The notes under the pieces were generated by a model. The model had not been told where the DNA came from, searched no databases, and saw only the letters and a list, made by a program, of their open reading frames with translations. The position numbers were made by a program, and so were the translations under genes. A DNA stretch of 64,000 nucleotides, taken from positions 23,387 to 87,386 of the forward strand of contig UESW01000112.1 in assembly GCA_900491605.1 (NCBI GenBank). Reading direction: 5' to 3'. Positions 32,002 to 43,824 of this stretch are shown here, one piece after another. Source of the DNA: Calamus simplicifolius (Eukaryota > Streptophyta > Magnoliopsida > Arecales > Arecaceae). The number at the start of each line of letters is the position of its first letter. Positions within the stretch are counted from its first letter, which is position 1.

Positions 32002-32804
32002 TGTTGACTTTTGACCTGTGTTAAAAGTTAAAATTAAAAAAAAAGGAGGTAACCGACCCACGCGAGCATTAAATGCTCACGTGGGACGCGCTAGCGTCGT
32101 GGAAGGCTCGCGACGAGCGTTTGCGGAGCGTTCGCGAGCTTTTATTCCGCTCACGCTCCATGACCAACGTTTGGGAAGAACGGTCACAAGGAAAACAGTC
32201 AATTTTTTTAATATAAATATATGGATAAACTAAGGGAAATAAGTAAAGAACATAGAAGGCAGAAAATAAAATCCTTAAAACTCCGTTGCTACAAATCCTG
32301 TTGCTAAAATCCTTGAAGATCTTGTTGCTGCAAATTCTGTTGCTGCAAATCCTTGAAGATTCTATTGTTGCAAATCCTTGAAGATTCTATTGTTGCAAAT
32401 CCTTGAAGATTCTGTTGCTATGTTGCTGCAAATCCTGATGCTGTCTTAACAAGGAGTCTCAACAAGAAAATCATCTCAACAAACTATCGGTGGTAAAAGA
32501 TTTATTTAACTACTTTATTATTATATTTGGGCATCTGAAGAATCATTGGGTTTGAACCTCCACCCGATCGTGCTCACGGTAGGAGGATCGAATCAAATCA
32601 GGTCGTTGTACCTTGGGAACAATTCGCCAACAACCCGCACGAGGGGGCAAAAACTTGTCCTTAGGGCAGTGTTTAACACGCCTCGACCAGTTTGATTCCT
32701 TTTAATTTTTTTTAATTTAAATTTTGAGTATAAATTTTCTGATTAATTTTCTAGCATTTTTCTAATAAAGAATTTTGCAAAAGGAAAAAATAATTTTTCT
32801 AACA
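32002..32804 (+). repeat. Copia-2 5' LTR
   Basis: An 803 bp LTR with TG...CA ends. A 25 bp internal tandem repeat (ATTCTATTGTTGCAAATCCTT core, about 32345-32410) has one more copy than in the 3' LTR. TATAAATATA at about 32211-32220 is the probable TATA box. The 3' half is related to the Copia-1 LTR, while the 5' half is not. Confidence 0.93.
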
Positions 32805-33103
32805 GCTAAGGACAAGTTTTCTCTCATTAGAAATTGCTAGATTTTATTATAAGTAATTTCATTTAAAAAAAAAGAGTTTTGAATTTAAAATTTAAAATTC
32901 AAATTTGAAATTCAAATTTAAAAAAAAAATTGACTTATTTGAGTTAATTTTGTTTAGTGGTTTTATTATTATTGTAAATAGTTTCTAGATTTAATTCTTT
33001 TGAATTTAAATTTAAAATCTAGAAATATCTGAAAATTATTAATTTAAAAATTCAAATACTTTTTGGTTGTGCAGAACGAATTAAGAAACCAATTTTTTCA
33101 AAA

Positions 33104-33950
33104 TGGGTTCTGATGATCTTAGTGCAATTAAACCAAAAAATTTAATGGATCATTCTTTAGGAGGTGGCAAAGCCAAGTGAAATATTGGCTTACCACTTTA
33201 GGTTTATTTTCTGCCATAGAATTTTCAGATCCCAAATCTAATAGTCAACAAGGTTCTTCTAGTATAGTTGATACCTCATCTTCATCAAAAACACCCCAAG
33301 AAATAGATTTTCATTGTAGACATAGAATTTTAAGTGCCCTATCTGATAATCTTTATGATGTCTACCTTCCTACTAAAACTGCTAAGGAACTATGGGATGC
33401 TCTTGAGGCTGAATATGGGATGGTTGATGCTGGTCTAGATAGATTCACTATCTCAAAATTTCGAAAGTACATAATGGTAGATTCCAAACCCATTAGCATT
33501 CAAATTCATGAATTCCAAGATTTTCTTAGAAAGTTGACTGCTGTAGTTTTTCTGAAAACTATAAGGTCCAAGCCTTAGTAGATTCTCTTCCACCATCTTG
33601 GTCATCCTTTGCTCGAGAGCTAAGTCATAAGCAAGGTAGCTTGACCCTAACAGAAGTGATTAACTCTATTAGGATAGAAGAGGAACACCGGCTTAAGCTA
33701 AATCAAAATCAAAAGACCGACCTTGGACCTAAAATCAATCTGACCGAGTCAAATCCAACTCCAAATCAATTCAAACCTAGGAGAAAGAATTTTAAGAAGA
33801 AGAAATTTCAATCTAGATCCAACCAATCATACAAACCTCCTCAGAACCGACCGAATCAGAAGTCAAAGAATTATAAAGGCACATTCTGCTTTGTGTGCGA
33901 AGGACAAATCATGTGGCGAAGGACTGCTACCACCGAAAGACTGAACCATT
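33104..33950 (+). pseudogene. Copia-2 gag (UBN2-type), frameshifted
   Basis: Capsid-type polyprotein that would form the particle packaging element RNA. The frame starts at ATGGGTTCTGATGATC (33104), meets a stop near 33178, and continues as KYWLTTLGLFSAIEF, AKELWDALEAEYG and the C-terminal basic region (FKPRRKNFKKKKFQ). A further frame change lies near 33560-33590. The CCHC zinc knuckle (CFVC ... H ... C, 33888-33925) is split between two frames. This copy cannot make a normal Gag. Confidence 0.85.
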
Positions 33951-36900
33951 GAGGAAATCATCTAAACCACAAGTTAACGTGGTTGAGAGTGGTGCTGAGC
34001 CTTCTTTCAGGTCGGTAAATTCAAAATTCTTAATTAACTCAACCCAATCTTCTTGTGATTGGTGGCTTGATTCAGGAGCTAATGTTCATGTTTGTTTTGA
34101 TCGCTCCTGGTTCTCCACCTTTCAGGAATCAAGTGGAGGAGGTGTGACACTTGGGAATAACTCTTCAGCACAAGTGCTTGGGAAAGGTCAAGTGGATCTA
34201 AAGATGACATCTGAAAAATCCTGGTCCTTCATGAAGTGCTGTTAGTTCCTAGTGTTAGAAGAAATCTGATTAGTGGATCTCTTCTTATATCTAGAGGATA
34301 TAAAATTGTTCTAGAGTCAAATAAAGTTGTAATTACTCGTAATAATGAGTTTGTTGGTAAAGGTTTTGTATGTGAAGGTCTTTTTAAATTAAATGTATCC
34401 TCTAAGTTATCTAATAAAAGTTCTCTTCTTTTTAATGTTGAATCTTCAAATGTTTGGCATAGTAGACTTGGTCATGTGAATTTTGATCGTATTCATTACA
34501 TGACAAATCTTAATCTAATTCCTAAGGTTCATATTGATAGAAAGTTTAAATGTGAGATTTGTATTCAAGCTAAGATGCCTAGAAAACCTTTTAAATCAGT
34601 AAATAGGAGTTCAACACTTCTTGAATTAGTCCATAGCGATGTATGTGACTCTACCAAGTTTCCTACACGGGGAGGAAGTCGTTACTTTGTAACATTCATA
34701 GATGACTTCTCAAGATATTGTCACATATATTTGATAAAATCTAAGGATGAAGTATTAGATAAGTTTAAGATTTATAAGGTAGAAGCTGAAACCCAAACTG
34801 AGAAAAAGCTTAAGAAATTTAGGTCAGATCGCGGTGGTGAATATACTTCAAATGAAATGACTCTATTTTGTCAAGAATATGGGATTATTCATGAAGTTAC
34901 ACCACCATACTCTCCTCAGTCTAATGGTGTAGCTGAACGGAAAAATCGTACATTAATGGATATGGTTAACTCAATGTTAATAAGTTCAGGCGTACCTGAG
35001 AACTTGTGGGGGGAAGCTCTTTTAGCTGCATGTTATATTTTAAATAGGATACCCTTTAAGGATAGTCCTAAAACACCTTTTGAGCTTTGGAAAGGTAGAA
35101 CACCCAGGCTAGATTATCTTAAAGTGTGGGGATGCTTAGCTAAGGTAGGAATACCTGAACCCAAGAGAAGAAAAATAGGACCTAAAACTGTAGATGCTAT
35201 CTTTATAGGTTATTCCTTAGATAGCAGTACAAATAGGTTCCTAGTGATAAACTCTGATATAAGTGGCATCTCAAATAATACTCTTATCGAATCTAGAGAT
35301 GCTACTTATTTTGAAAATGTTTTTCCTTTCAAGAATCAAGTACCAAATCAACTCTCTTCTAATCCTTACTTGGTTCATGATTCTTTGAAGCTGGGTTCTC
35401 TAATGAGTCAAGGAAAAGGAAAAGATCTAATCCTAAAGGTGAACCTTCTGAACTTAGAAAAAGTTCAAGGATAAGGAAAGAAAAAGATCTTGGTGAAGGT
35501 TTCTTTACTTTCCTAGTCGAAGGCGAACCTTCTTCTTTTTCAGAGGCGATGTCTTCTCCTGATGCTCCTTTTTGGAAGGAAGCTATCCTTTCTGAATTTA
35601 ATTCAATCTTACAAAATGAAACTTGGATCTTATCTGATTTACCCCTGGAAGCAAACCTTTAGGGTGTAAGTGGGTATTTAAGAAGAAATTTAGACCTGAT
35701 GGTTCAATAGAAAAGTATAAGGCTAGATTAGTAGCCAAAGGGTATAACCAAAAGAAAGGGTTAGATTTCTTTGATACATATTCTCCTGTAGCTAGAATAA
35801 CAACCCTTAGATCACTTCTTGCTATTGCTTCCATTCATAAGTTAATCATTCATCAAATGGATGTGAAGACTGCGTTCCTAAATGGAGATCTTGAGGAGGA
35901 GATCTATATGGAACAGCCTGAAGGTTTTGTTGTAAAGGGACAAGAAGACAAGGTTTGTAAACTTATCAAGTCCCTTTATGGTCTTAAACAGGCTCCTAAA
36001 CAATGGCATGAGAAATTTGATCAAATTATTCTATCTTTTGGATTTCAAATCAATAATCATGATAAGTGTGTGTATTCTAAGATCGTCGATAATGATTGTG
36101 TAATCCTTTGCTTATATGTCGATGATATTTTAATTTTTGGAACATCTCTTGAAATTATTTCAAGTGTTAAATCTTTCCTCTCTTCTAAGTTTGACATGAA
36201 AGATTTAGGTGAAGCGGATGTAATCCTAGGGATGAAGCTTATCAAGTCCCATGAAGGGATAGCTCTCTCTCTTTCTCATTCTATAGAAAAAATGATCAAG
36301 AAGTTTGGTTATTCCAATCTTAAATCAATATCTACTCCTTTTGATCCTAGCTTTCACCTAAAGAAAAATTTAGGTGACCCAATTAATCAATTAAAGTATT
36401 CTCAAATTATAGGATCTCTCTTGTATGTAGCAAACAGAACAAGACCTGATATTGCCTATGCTGTAGGAAGGCTGAGTAGATATAATCAAAATCCTGATCA
36501 ATCTCATTGGGTAGCCTTAGAAAGAGTGTTCCGATATTTAAAGGGAACACTTAATCTCTCTTTGATGTTCACTGAATACCCTGAGGTGGTTGAGGGTTAC
36601 AGTGATGCTAATTGGGTCACTGATTCTCATGATTTAAAATCAACTACCGGATACGTTTTTCTTCTTGGCGGTGCTGCTATTGCCTGGGGATCCACTAGGC
36701 AAACTATTATTTCTAGAAGCACCATGGAGGCCGAGTTGATAGCTCTGGATACCACTTGTAATGAGGCAGAGTGGATAAAAAATCTAATATCAGAGCTACC
36801 TTTGGTACCTAAGCCAGTTCCAGCTATATCTATCCATTGTGATAATAAGGCCGCAATTGAACTGACAAATCAAAAGAGTACCAATAAAAAGATGAATCGC

Positions 36901-37029
36901 CATATACGGCTTCGTCATAAGTCTATAAGACAACATAAGAAAAATGATGTTATCTCTTTGGAATTTGTCAAATCTGAGAAGAATTTGGCAGATCAATTAA
37001 CCAAGGATTATCTAGGAGTGGAGTCCTAG
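33895..37029 (+). pseudogene. Copia-2 pol: protease, integrase, RT, RNase H; interrupted
   Basis: Domains in order: aspartic protease (WWLDSGANVHVC at about 34060); integrase zinc region (WHSRLGHVNFDR ... CEICIQAK, 34457-34570) and core with the D, D, E residues in HSDVCDS, RSDRGGEY and NGVAERKN (34630-34950); reverse transcriptase (MDVKTAFLNGDLEEEIY at 35857, catalytic YVDD in LYVDDILIFG at about 36114); and RNase H (STMEAELIALDTTCNEAEW, 36718) to the stop at 37029. Breaks occur near 34240, at 35474 and near 35658. The longest continuous pieces are 412 and 390 codons, so decay is moderate. Confidence 0.92.
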
Positions 37030-37662
37030 ATTCATCGAGGGGGATGGGGCTTAAGCCCATTATTTGGTCACCAGCAGTGGATACCCAACCTCTGTGATTG
37101 GAGATCCCATGAATGAGGTTCAATGTGGTAGAAACGAAGCTGATTGAGTGATCGTGTTAGAGCACAAATTTAAAAATTTTTTTCAACCCATCCCTATGAT
37201 GAGTGCTCTTATAAAGTGACAAAGTAAATTTGTGTAAGGTTGAGTGATTCTCTTAATGGATCCGAGGTAGGTTATCTGCAAGGTATTAGTCACAAATACC
37301 CTTGGAGGATTCACCTATATGAGAATTGTCATATGAGGCCGTGACTAAAGGTTTGGGCTAACCTTCAGAAATTCTCATGAAAAATCAAGGTACTAAGCGC
37401 AAGGCCTTTAATATGCGCTGACCGCTTAAACCCAATTGATTCATGCTGTGTGTGTGATTAGTAGAAGTCTGAGTCAAGGACCTAGTTCAAGGTCTAATCC
37501 ACTATGGTTCCTTCAGATGTATACAATCAACACTAAGTGAGGTTCAAGTCCACAGGACACCTCACCTATTGCGCAGTATAAGATGCCCTAATTTTTTTGG
37601 TATATTAATTTTATTATTTATTTTATTTATTTTATTTTTAATTTTTAACTTTTGTGGGGGAT

Positions 37663-38448
37663 TGTTGACTTTTGACCTGTTAAAAGTTAAAATTTTTTAA
37701 AAATAAGGAGGTAACCGATGCTCTGGGACGCGCTAGCATTCGTGGAACGCTCGCGACGAGCGTTCGCAAGCATTTGCGAATGCTCGCAGCGAGCGTTCGC
37801 GAGCTTTTATTCCGCTCACGCTCCATGACCAACGTTCGGGAAGGAACGGTCACAAGGAGAAATGGTCAATTTTTTTAATATAAATATATGGATAAACTAA
37901 GGAAATAAGTAGAGAACATAGAAGGCAGAAAATAAAATCCTTAAAAATTCCGTTGCTACAAATCCTATTGCTAAAAATCCTTGAAGATCTGTTGCTGCAA
38001 ATTCTGTTGCTGCAAATCCTTGAAGATTCTATTGTTGCAAATCCTTGAAGATTCTGTTGCTCTGTTGCTGCAAATCCTGATGCTGTCTTAACAAGGAGTC
38101 TCAACAAGGAAATCAGTCTCAACAAACTACCGGTGGTAAAAGATTTATTTAACTATTTTATTATTATATTTGGCATCTGAAGAATCATTGGGTTTGAACC
38201 TCCATCCGATCGTGCTCGCGGTAGGAGGATCGAATCAAATCAGGTCGTTGTACCTTGGGGACAATTCGCCAACAACCCGCACGAGGGGGCGAAAACTTGT
38301 CCTTAGGGTAGTGTTTAACACGCCTCGACCAGTTTGATTCCTTTTAATTTTGATTTTAATTTAAATTTTGAGTATAAATTTTCTGATTAATTTTTAGCAT
38401 TTTTCTAATAAAGGAATTTTGTAAAAGAAAAAAATAATTTTTCTAACA
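37663..38448 (+). repeat. Copia-2 3' LTR
   Basis: A 786 bp direct repeat of 32002-32804. It differs by scattered substitutions, a short deletion near 37720 in the GC-rich part, and one fewer copy of the 25 bp internal repeat. It is followed directly by the target duplication TGGCA. Confidence 0.93.
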
Positions 38449-38705
38449 TGGCAGCCAATAAAAAATCTCAATGGCTTGCAGACTTTGCAGTTTCAGAGTA
38501 TAATATTAAGAAAGTTAATGCCAACTTTTCTTGGATTATACTGCTTGCTGGTGAGACCCAAAAGGTGGCAGGAGAAACTAAATATTTGCTCAGGATGAGG
38601 GCTTTAAACACCAAGAGAAAAGTGGTGAACTATATGGCAGTAGTGCTGGAGCTAGACTCCAATCAATCCTTGTAGCTCATAGGCTTCGTGCCGTACAAAA
38701 TGTAA

Positions 38706-39499
38706 ATGTTTAACTACTCACATGTTGCATCCTATCCATAATTATTGCAAGTTAAACTCTAAAAGAGATGCTATATGTCTAATAAACTGGTGATATTGTT
38801 AAAGAAATAATGCTTCTCGTATGTTACATCTTGTAGAGGTACAACAATGTGCATGCATTCACATTGTTGTTTGATCTTTTATATCACCGGTTTATTCAAT
38901 ACTTACTATACATAATGCAATGATCACTTTGACAATGATCGAGTGTTTCAGCTTGATGCAAGTCAGGAGAATAGTTTGAGATGGCTAGCTAGGTGATGCT
39001 ATTTAGAGGAAAAGTTGGAGCCAAAAGATGGTAGGCCTTGTTATTGGCCATGGTCAAGGATTAGAAAAAGCTACCATGCATAAGGGATTATTGTCAATTT
39101 AGCTTGATCAGTTTATATTTTAATTATATTTTGAGATTGAGGAAATAAAGATATGATCATGAGTTAGAAGCATGGCTTTGCTCATTCTTTAAATTTCTTT
39201 TCAACTACTCTTTTAATATGATATAAAATCAATAAGATTTCATAAATAAAAGAATTTGATAAATGCATGTCTATTAAATCTAAGAATTCAGGAATAATTT
39301 CTTATGTATGTAGGGAACAACTTGCCCCAATCAAGGTCATAAATAATAAACTTTAATAATTTTCCAAACTAATATAGTTAGCACCCTTAATATTAAAATA
39401 TTTTATAAATGGATTTTAGTGTCTTGAATTTTAGAATTGATAGTCTTGTGATGCCCCCCAATCAATTGGTAAATATAAGGCGAATCTCATGGCAAATGG
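38706..39499. other. 3' flank of cystatin unit B
   Basis: Non-coding and collinear with 30609-31411 (unit A) and, more loosely, with 55474-56170 (unit C). It contains a TAATAAAC block and the conserved phrase TTTTAGAATTGATAGTCTTG. No gene is seen. Confidence 0.7.
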
Positions 39500-40518
39500 T
39501 TAGAGGATGTAGACTATGAAGAAACATCCTCTCTTATGATGAGATTTGTCTCTATTTACAATGGAGAGCTTGATAAAGAGATCTACATAAATCAATCTAT
39601 TGGCTTTGAAGTCAAGAGACAAGAGCGCAAAGTTTGTTGCCTCAAACATTCTATTTATGGTCTTAAGCAATCATTTGGGTAATTGTACTTATGGTTTCAT
39701 TACTCAATTGCCTCTATTAATTTTGAGATGATTGAAGAAGATCACTACGTGCATTTCAAATAATCTAAATGAAGTGTTCTTATCTTATTATTGTATGTTA
39801 ATGACATTGTCTTTGTTGGCAATGATATTGAGTCCATCTTTACCATTAAAGAGTAACTGCCCTCTATTTTTGAGATGAAGAATATGGGTGAGGCAAATAT
39901 ACATGCTTGGAGTTAAGGTTATTAAAGATTTCTCAAAAGACTTTTTGGCTTGCGTCAAGAGGCATACACCAAGAAGATCTTTGAGTGATTTCAAATGCAT
40001 AACTCCAAATCCATTGACATTCTAGTAGAAAAGAGATGTACCTTAAGCTTAGATCAATGCCCTAAGATGGATGAAAAAAAAGTCAAATTTTCATAGTGTA
40101 ATATGAGGCTACAGTGGAAAGTCTGATGTACGCTATGTTATGTACTGAACCAAACATTTGTTATGCTGTTGGGATGGTCAGTCGCTATTAAAGTAATCCT
40201 GAACCTAATCATTAGAAAGATATAAAGAGGATACTTCAATACCTTTATGAGACCGCTGACCTTGGCTTATATTATCATGGTGGAGATCTAAGGCTAAGAG
40301 GTTGCAATAATGTTGATTGGGCTAGTGATAGAGTTGAGTGCAAATCCACTTCAAGTTATGTATTTACACTAGGAGGTGGAGCTATCTCTAGAAGCATTAA
40401 GAAGTAGACTTGTATTGCCCTACCTACATTGGAGTCAAAGTATGTGGCTTGTATAGTTGTATTACAGGAAGTTGTTTGGTTGAAGAAATTCTTAAAATAT
40501 CAAATTCCGTGTAGAGGA
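39500..40518 (+). pseudogene. Copia-4 relic, left part (RT to RNase H)
   Basis: Highly decayed Copia pol with many stops and shifts. Readable pieces are DYEETSSLMMRF, NGELDKEIYINQSIGF, CCLKHSIYGLKQ, LLYVNDIVFVGN (the catalytic YVDD changed to YVND), EPNICYAVGMVSRY, CKSTSSYVFTLGG and KYVACIVVLQEVVWLKKFL. It is interrupted at 40518 by Copia-3 and resumes at 50384. Flanking LTRs were not found. Confidence 0.85.
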
Positions 40519-42121
40519 TGTTGACCCAATTATTGATTTTGATGATTAACAAAAGACATGAGTATATTCATTATGTTTCTAACAAATTTAATAAGTATTT
40601 TAGGGATTAAAAATGTTTAATCAGTCAAAAGGTGTAAGGAAATGAGTTTTGAATCAAAATTGAAAAGAAAATATGTAAGTTCAGAACTTAGAGTCGACAC
40701 CCAAACAGTCAGGAGCCGACCCTAGGGTGTAGCAGAACCTTTCTATAATTTTGGCATGGTCCGGAGTCGACACCTAGAGTTTCGAAGCTGACTCCAACAT
40801 GAGATACAGAGAAGTGGTTTCTGCATCAGTTTTCGGAGCAGACACCTGGAGTTCGGGAGCCGACACCTAAAAGTTACGGAGCCAACACCTAAGTTTTTGG
40901 AGCCGACTCTAACCTGAGAACAAGAGCATATTTTTTGGACAAAGTTAGAGTCGACACCTTGGAATTTTGAAGCTGACTCCCGATAGCGCGGAGCCGACAC
41001 TTAACTTTTTCGGAGCTGACTCCTCAACGAACTTCTTAGTACTATTTTTGGACACCCCGATTTGGAGCCGACACCTGAAAAGTTGGAGCCGACTCCAACC
41101 TGTCAGGAACAGATTTTTTAAATGTCAGAATGGATTCCAACGGTAATATTTTTTACCTAATCTCTAACGGCTATTTTTCTTTGTGTATAGAAGCAATCCA
41201 ACTATTCTCCAACGGCTATTTTTTTCACCTAATCTTGGATTAAGGGATCTATAAAAAGGGGGACCGTCCGTTTGAAAAGAGAGAGGAGAATAGAACAGAA
41301 AAAGAGAGAAAAATAGAAAAAAAAAGAGAAATATTTTGTGAAAAATCTAAAAATCTTGAGAGAGAAATCAAAAGGAAAGACTCAGAGCTTACATCCATCA
41401 ATCCAAGAGAGTCCAAAAGAGAAATCCAAAGCATTCAAGTTCAAAATCGAAGGATTTTTCAAGTGAAGAAAAAGAAAGCAAAAGCCTTATTTTTTCCCCA
41501 ACTTCTCAACTGCAATTTTTGTGAAGAATCTGAGCTGAGGCCTGATTCAACATTTCAAAGGAGAAGAGGAGAAGAAGAAAAGAAGAAAAGCTCAAATCAA
41601 ATTCGCTTCAAATAGGCTTTTCTTACCCTTGTTTATTTAATTGAATATTTGCTCACTTAAGGAGCTGTCTTGTATTATAAACTCTATTTTTCATTGTTGT
41701 TGGCTAATTCAATCAGGGAATTGAATTAGTGGAGGTAGTATACCTTGGGACAAGCTAAGATTAGCTTATTGTTGGGTTTTATGCTGGTGAGCCCGGAAAA
41801 ATTAGCTGGGTTCGTTGTGACCCCGGAAAAATAACAAGTTTGAGTTGTGAACTTGTAAAACAACTCGACTGTAATCAAGTGGATTATAGTGTGGGCCTAA
41901 GTGAAGCTTGGGAGTGGACGTAGGTGTTGGATACACCGAACCACTATAAAATCTTTGTGTTTGCGTGCTTTGTCTCTCTCTCTCTATCTCATTTATTTGT
42001 GCTTAGCATTTATCTATTCATTGCACTCAACCACTTTCAAATCAGGCACATAGCTTTAAAATGTTAAAATTTTTAAAGAACCCAATTCACCCCCCCTCTT
42101 GGGTTACCATCTGGGCCAACA
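40519..42121 (+). repeat. Copia-3 5' LTR
   Basis: 1603 bp. It contains a run of short related motifs GAGTCGACACC, GGAGCCGACACCT and GAGCCGACTCC (about 40690-41100) and TATAAAAAGGGGG (41250-41262), the likely TATA box. GA-rich sequence follows (41278-41620). The 3' LTR lacks 612 bp of this, including the motif cluster and the TATA box. Confidence 0.93.
40690..41105. repeat. Cluster of GAGCCGACACC / GAGTCGACTCC motifs in the Copia-3 LTR
   Basis: About a dozen 11-14 bp motifs alternate between the forms ..CCGACACCT.. and ..CCGACTCC.., spaced 20-40 bp apart. Similar motifs reappear at 47165-47390, just upstream of the env-like ORF. They lie in the promoter-proximal part of the LTR and could be regulatory binding sites. 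This is an inference. Confidence 0.6.
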
Positions 42122-42123
42122 AT

Positions 42124-42135
42124 TGGTATCAGAGC
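42124..42135 (+). promoter_or_regulatory. Primer-binding site, initiator tRNA-Met type
   Basis: TGGTATCAGAGC begins 2 bases after the end of the 5' LTR and is the standard plant Copia primer-binding site, complementary to the 3' end of initiator tRNA-Met. Confidence 0.93.
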
Positions 42136-42183
42136 TAGTACTCATTTCTTGTTTGATCCAATGATCAAGAGTCAAAGATCCAA

Positions 42184-43820
42184 ATGGCAGCTCAAGCTAG
42201 ATCTTCATTTATTGAAGGTCAATCCATTAATAGACCTCCTTTATTTAATGGTTCAAATTATTCTTATTGGAAAGCTAGAATATAAATTTTTATTCAAGCT
42301 TTAGATTATGAACTATGGAGTGTAATCACTAATGGACCTAGCACACCCACACACATTGTAGATGGTTCAATAGTTCCTAAACCCGAAAGGGATTGGAATA
42401 AGAACGATAGAAAAATGGCTCAGCTTAATGCAAAATCCATGAATGTTTTATATTGTGCTTTATATGCTAATGAATTTAATAGAATTTCTACATGTATTTC
42501 TGCAAAAGAAATTTGGGATAGACTAGAAGTTACCCATGAGGGTACTAATCAAGTTAAAGAATCAAAAATTAATATTTTAGTCACTAATATGAATTGTTTA
42601 GCATGGAACAAAATGAAACTATCACATGCATGTACACTAGATTTACTGATATTGTAAATGGTCTAAAAAGTCTTGGTAAGACCTATACTAATTTTGATTT
42701 GGTGCGTAAAATTCTTAGGTCTCTTCCAAGGTCATGGGAAGCAAAGGTGACTGCAATCCAAGAAGCCAAGGACCTCAATACCTTACCTTTGGAGGAGCTA
42801 CTTGGATCATTGATGACCATGAGCTGACAATGAAGCAGCATCAAGAGGAAGAAGTCAAAAAGAAGAGAACGATTGCCCTTAAAGCTACAGAAAAGAAAGC
42901 AAGCAGTAGTGTGGAAGAAGAGAAAGATGATGAGACAGCCTTTCTTGCAAAGAAGTTCAAAAAATTTATGCAAAGAAGGAGACCTTTCCACAAGAAAAAG
43001 TATGGAACAAAAATGGAAGGTGAAAAAAAAGGAGAAGGACAAGGACAAAGAGAAAGACCCCCTCATATGTTATGAATGTAAAAACTGGGGCACTTTAGAT
43101 ATGATTGTCCTCAATTGAAGAAAACCTACAAAAAGAAGAAGAAGGCTTATGTTGCAACATGGAGCGATAGCGAAGAATCCTCTTCCGAGGAAGAATAAAA
43201 GGAAGTTGCAAACATTTGCTTCATGGCAAAAGAAGATGATGAGGTAAGCACTGAAACTCATGACTTTACATTTGAAGAATTATTTGATGCATTTAACGAA
43301 TTAGTTAATGATTTTAAAGTTTTGAAAAAGAAAAGCAAATCTTTGAAAAATGATAATTTAAATCTTGTCAAAGAAAAAGATAAACTAACTCATGAAGTTG
43401 AAGAACTGAAATCTGAAAATAAAAATTTGTTAAAAGAAAAAGAAGCAATTTCTAATGAAAATGTTTGCTTAAAAAAAGAAGTTGATAAATATAAAAGTAT
43501 AGTTGATACATTTACATATAGCTTTGAAAAACTTAATTTGCTATTGAGTAATCAAAGAGCTATATTTAATAAAGCTGGATTAGGTTATAGGCCTAACAAG
43601 AAACAAAAGTTTATTAAAAATTTCTTTATAAAAAAATAGAATAAAAATGATGTTTCATGTTATTACTGTAACAAGAAAGGAGATAAAGCCTATGAATGCA
43701 AGTTTAAAAAAATTAATAAGAATTTAAGTGTTAAAGGAAAAAAAATATGGGTTCCGAAAGGAACCATCTTTATTGCTACTAACCATGAAGGACCCAAGAA
43801 AGCTTGGGTACCTAAACATA
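42184..43820 (+). pseudogene. Copia-3 gag with zinc knuckles and coiled-coil tail, interrupted
   Basis: Starts at ATGGCAGCTCAAGC. Recognisable parts are RPPLFNGSNYSYWKAR, ISAKEIWDRLEVTHEGT and LVRKILRSLPRSWEAKV (UBN2-type capsid). A Lys-rich linker and a CYEC-type zinc knuckle follow, broken by a one-base frame change at about 43085. A long coiled coil (43223-43639) of the Leu/Glu/Lys type and a second knuckle (CYYCNKKGDKAYEC) come next, with Asp in place of the zinc-binding His. In-frame stops lie near 42284 and 43196. The long coiled-coil Gag tail is a feature of SIRE-like elements. Confidence 0.85.
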
Positions 43821-43824
43821 AGAT

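Larger units (their letters stand above)
32002..38448 (+). mobile_element. Copia-2: full-length but defective LTR retrotransposon inside cystatin B
   Basis: LTRs at 32002-32804 and 37663-38448 start TGTTGACTTTTGACC and end TTTTCTAACA. The 5 bp target duplication TGGCA is present at 31997-32001 and 38449-38453. The interior carries, in Copia order, gag, protease, integrase, reverse transcriptase and RNase H, all on the plus strand, with several frameshifts and stops. The polypurine tract is TTTGTGGGGGAT just before the 3' LTR. A standard Met primer-binding site is not recognisable after the 5' LTR. Its 3' untranslated tail is nearly identical to that of Copia-1. Confidence 0.95.
31884..38705 (+). 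pseudogene. Phytocystatin copy B, split by Copia-2
   Basis: The 5' part (31884-32001) holds the start, signal-peptide region and the first residues (VSKALFEG). The 3' part (38449-38705) resumes after Copia-2 and encodes LADFAVSEYN, the inhibitory loop TQKVAG (a canonical QxVxG) and the second strand region. Breaks, apart from the 6.4 kb insertion: the leader is 2 bases shorter than in copy C, which shifts the frame; a short deletion lies just after the insertion point; and a TAG replaces the CAG codon before LIGFVPYKM near the end. The gene was therefore probably decaying already or decayed after insertion. It is the only copy here with an intact QxVxG motif. Confidence 0.88.
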
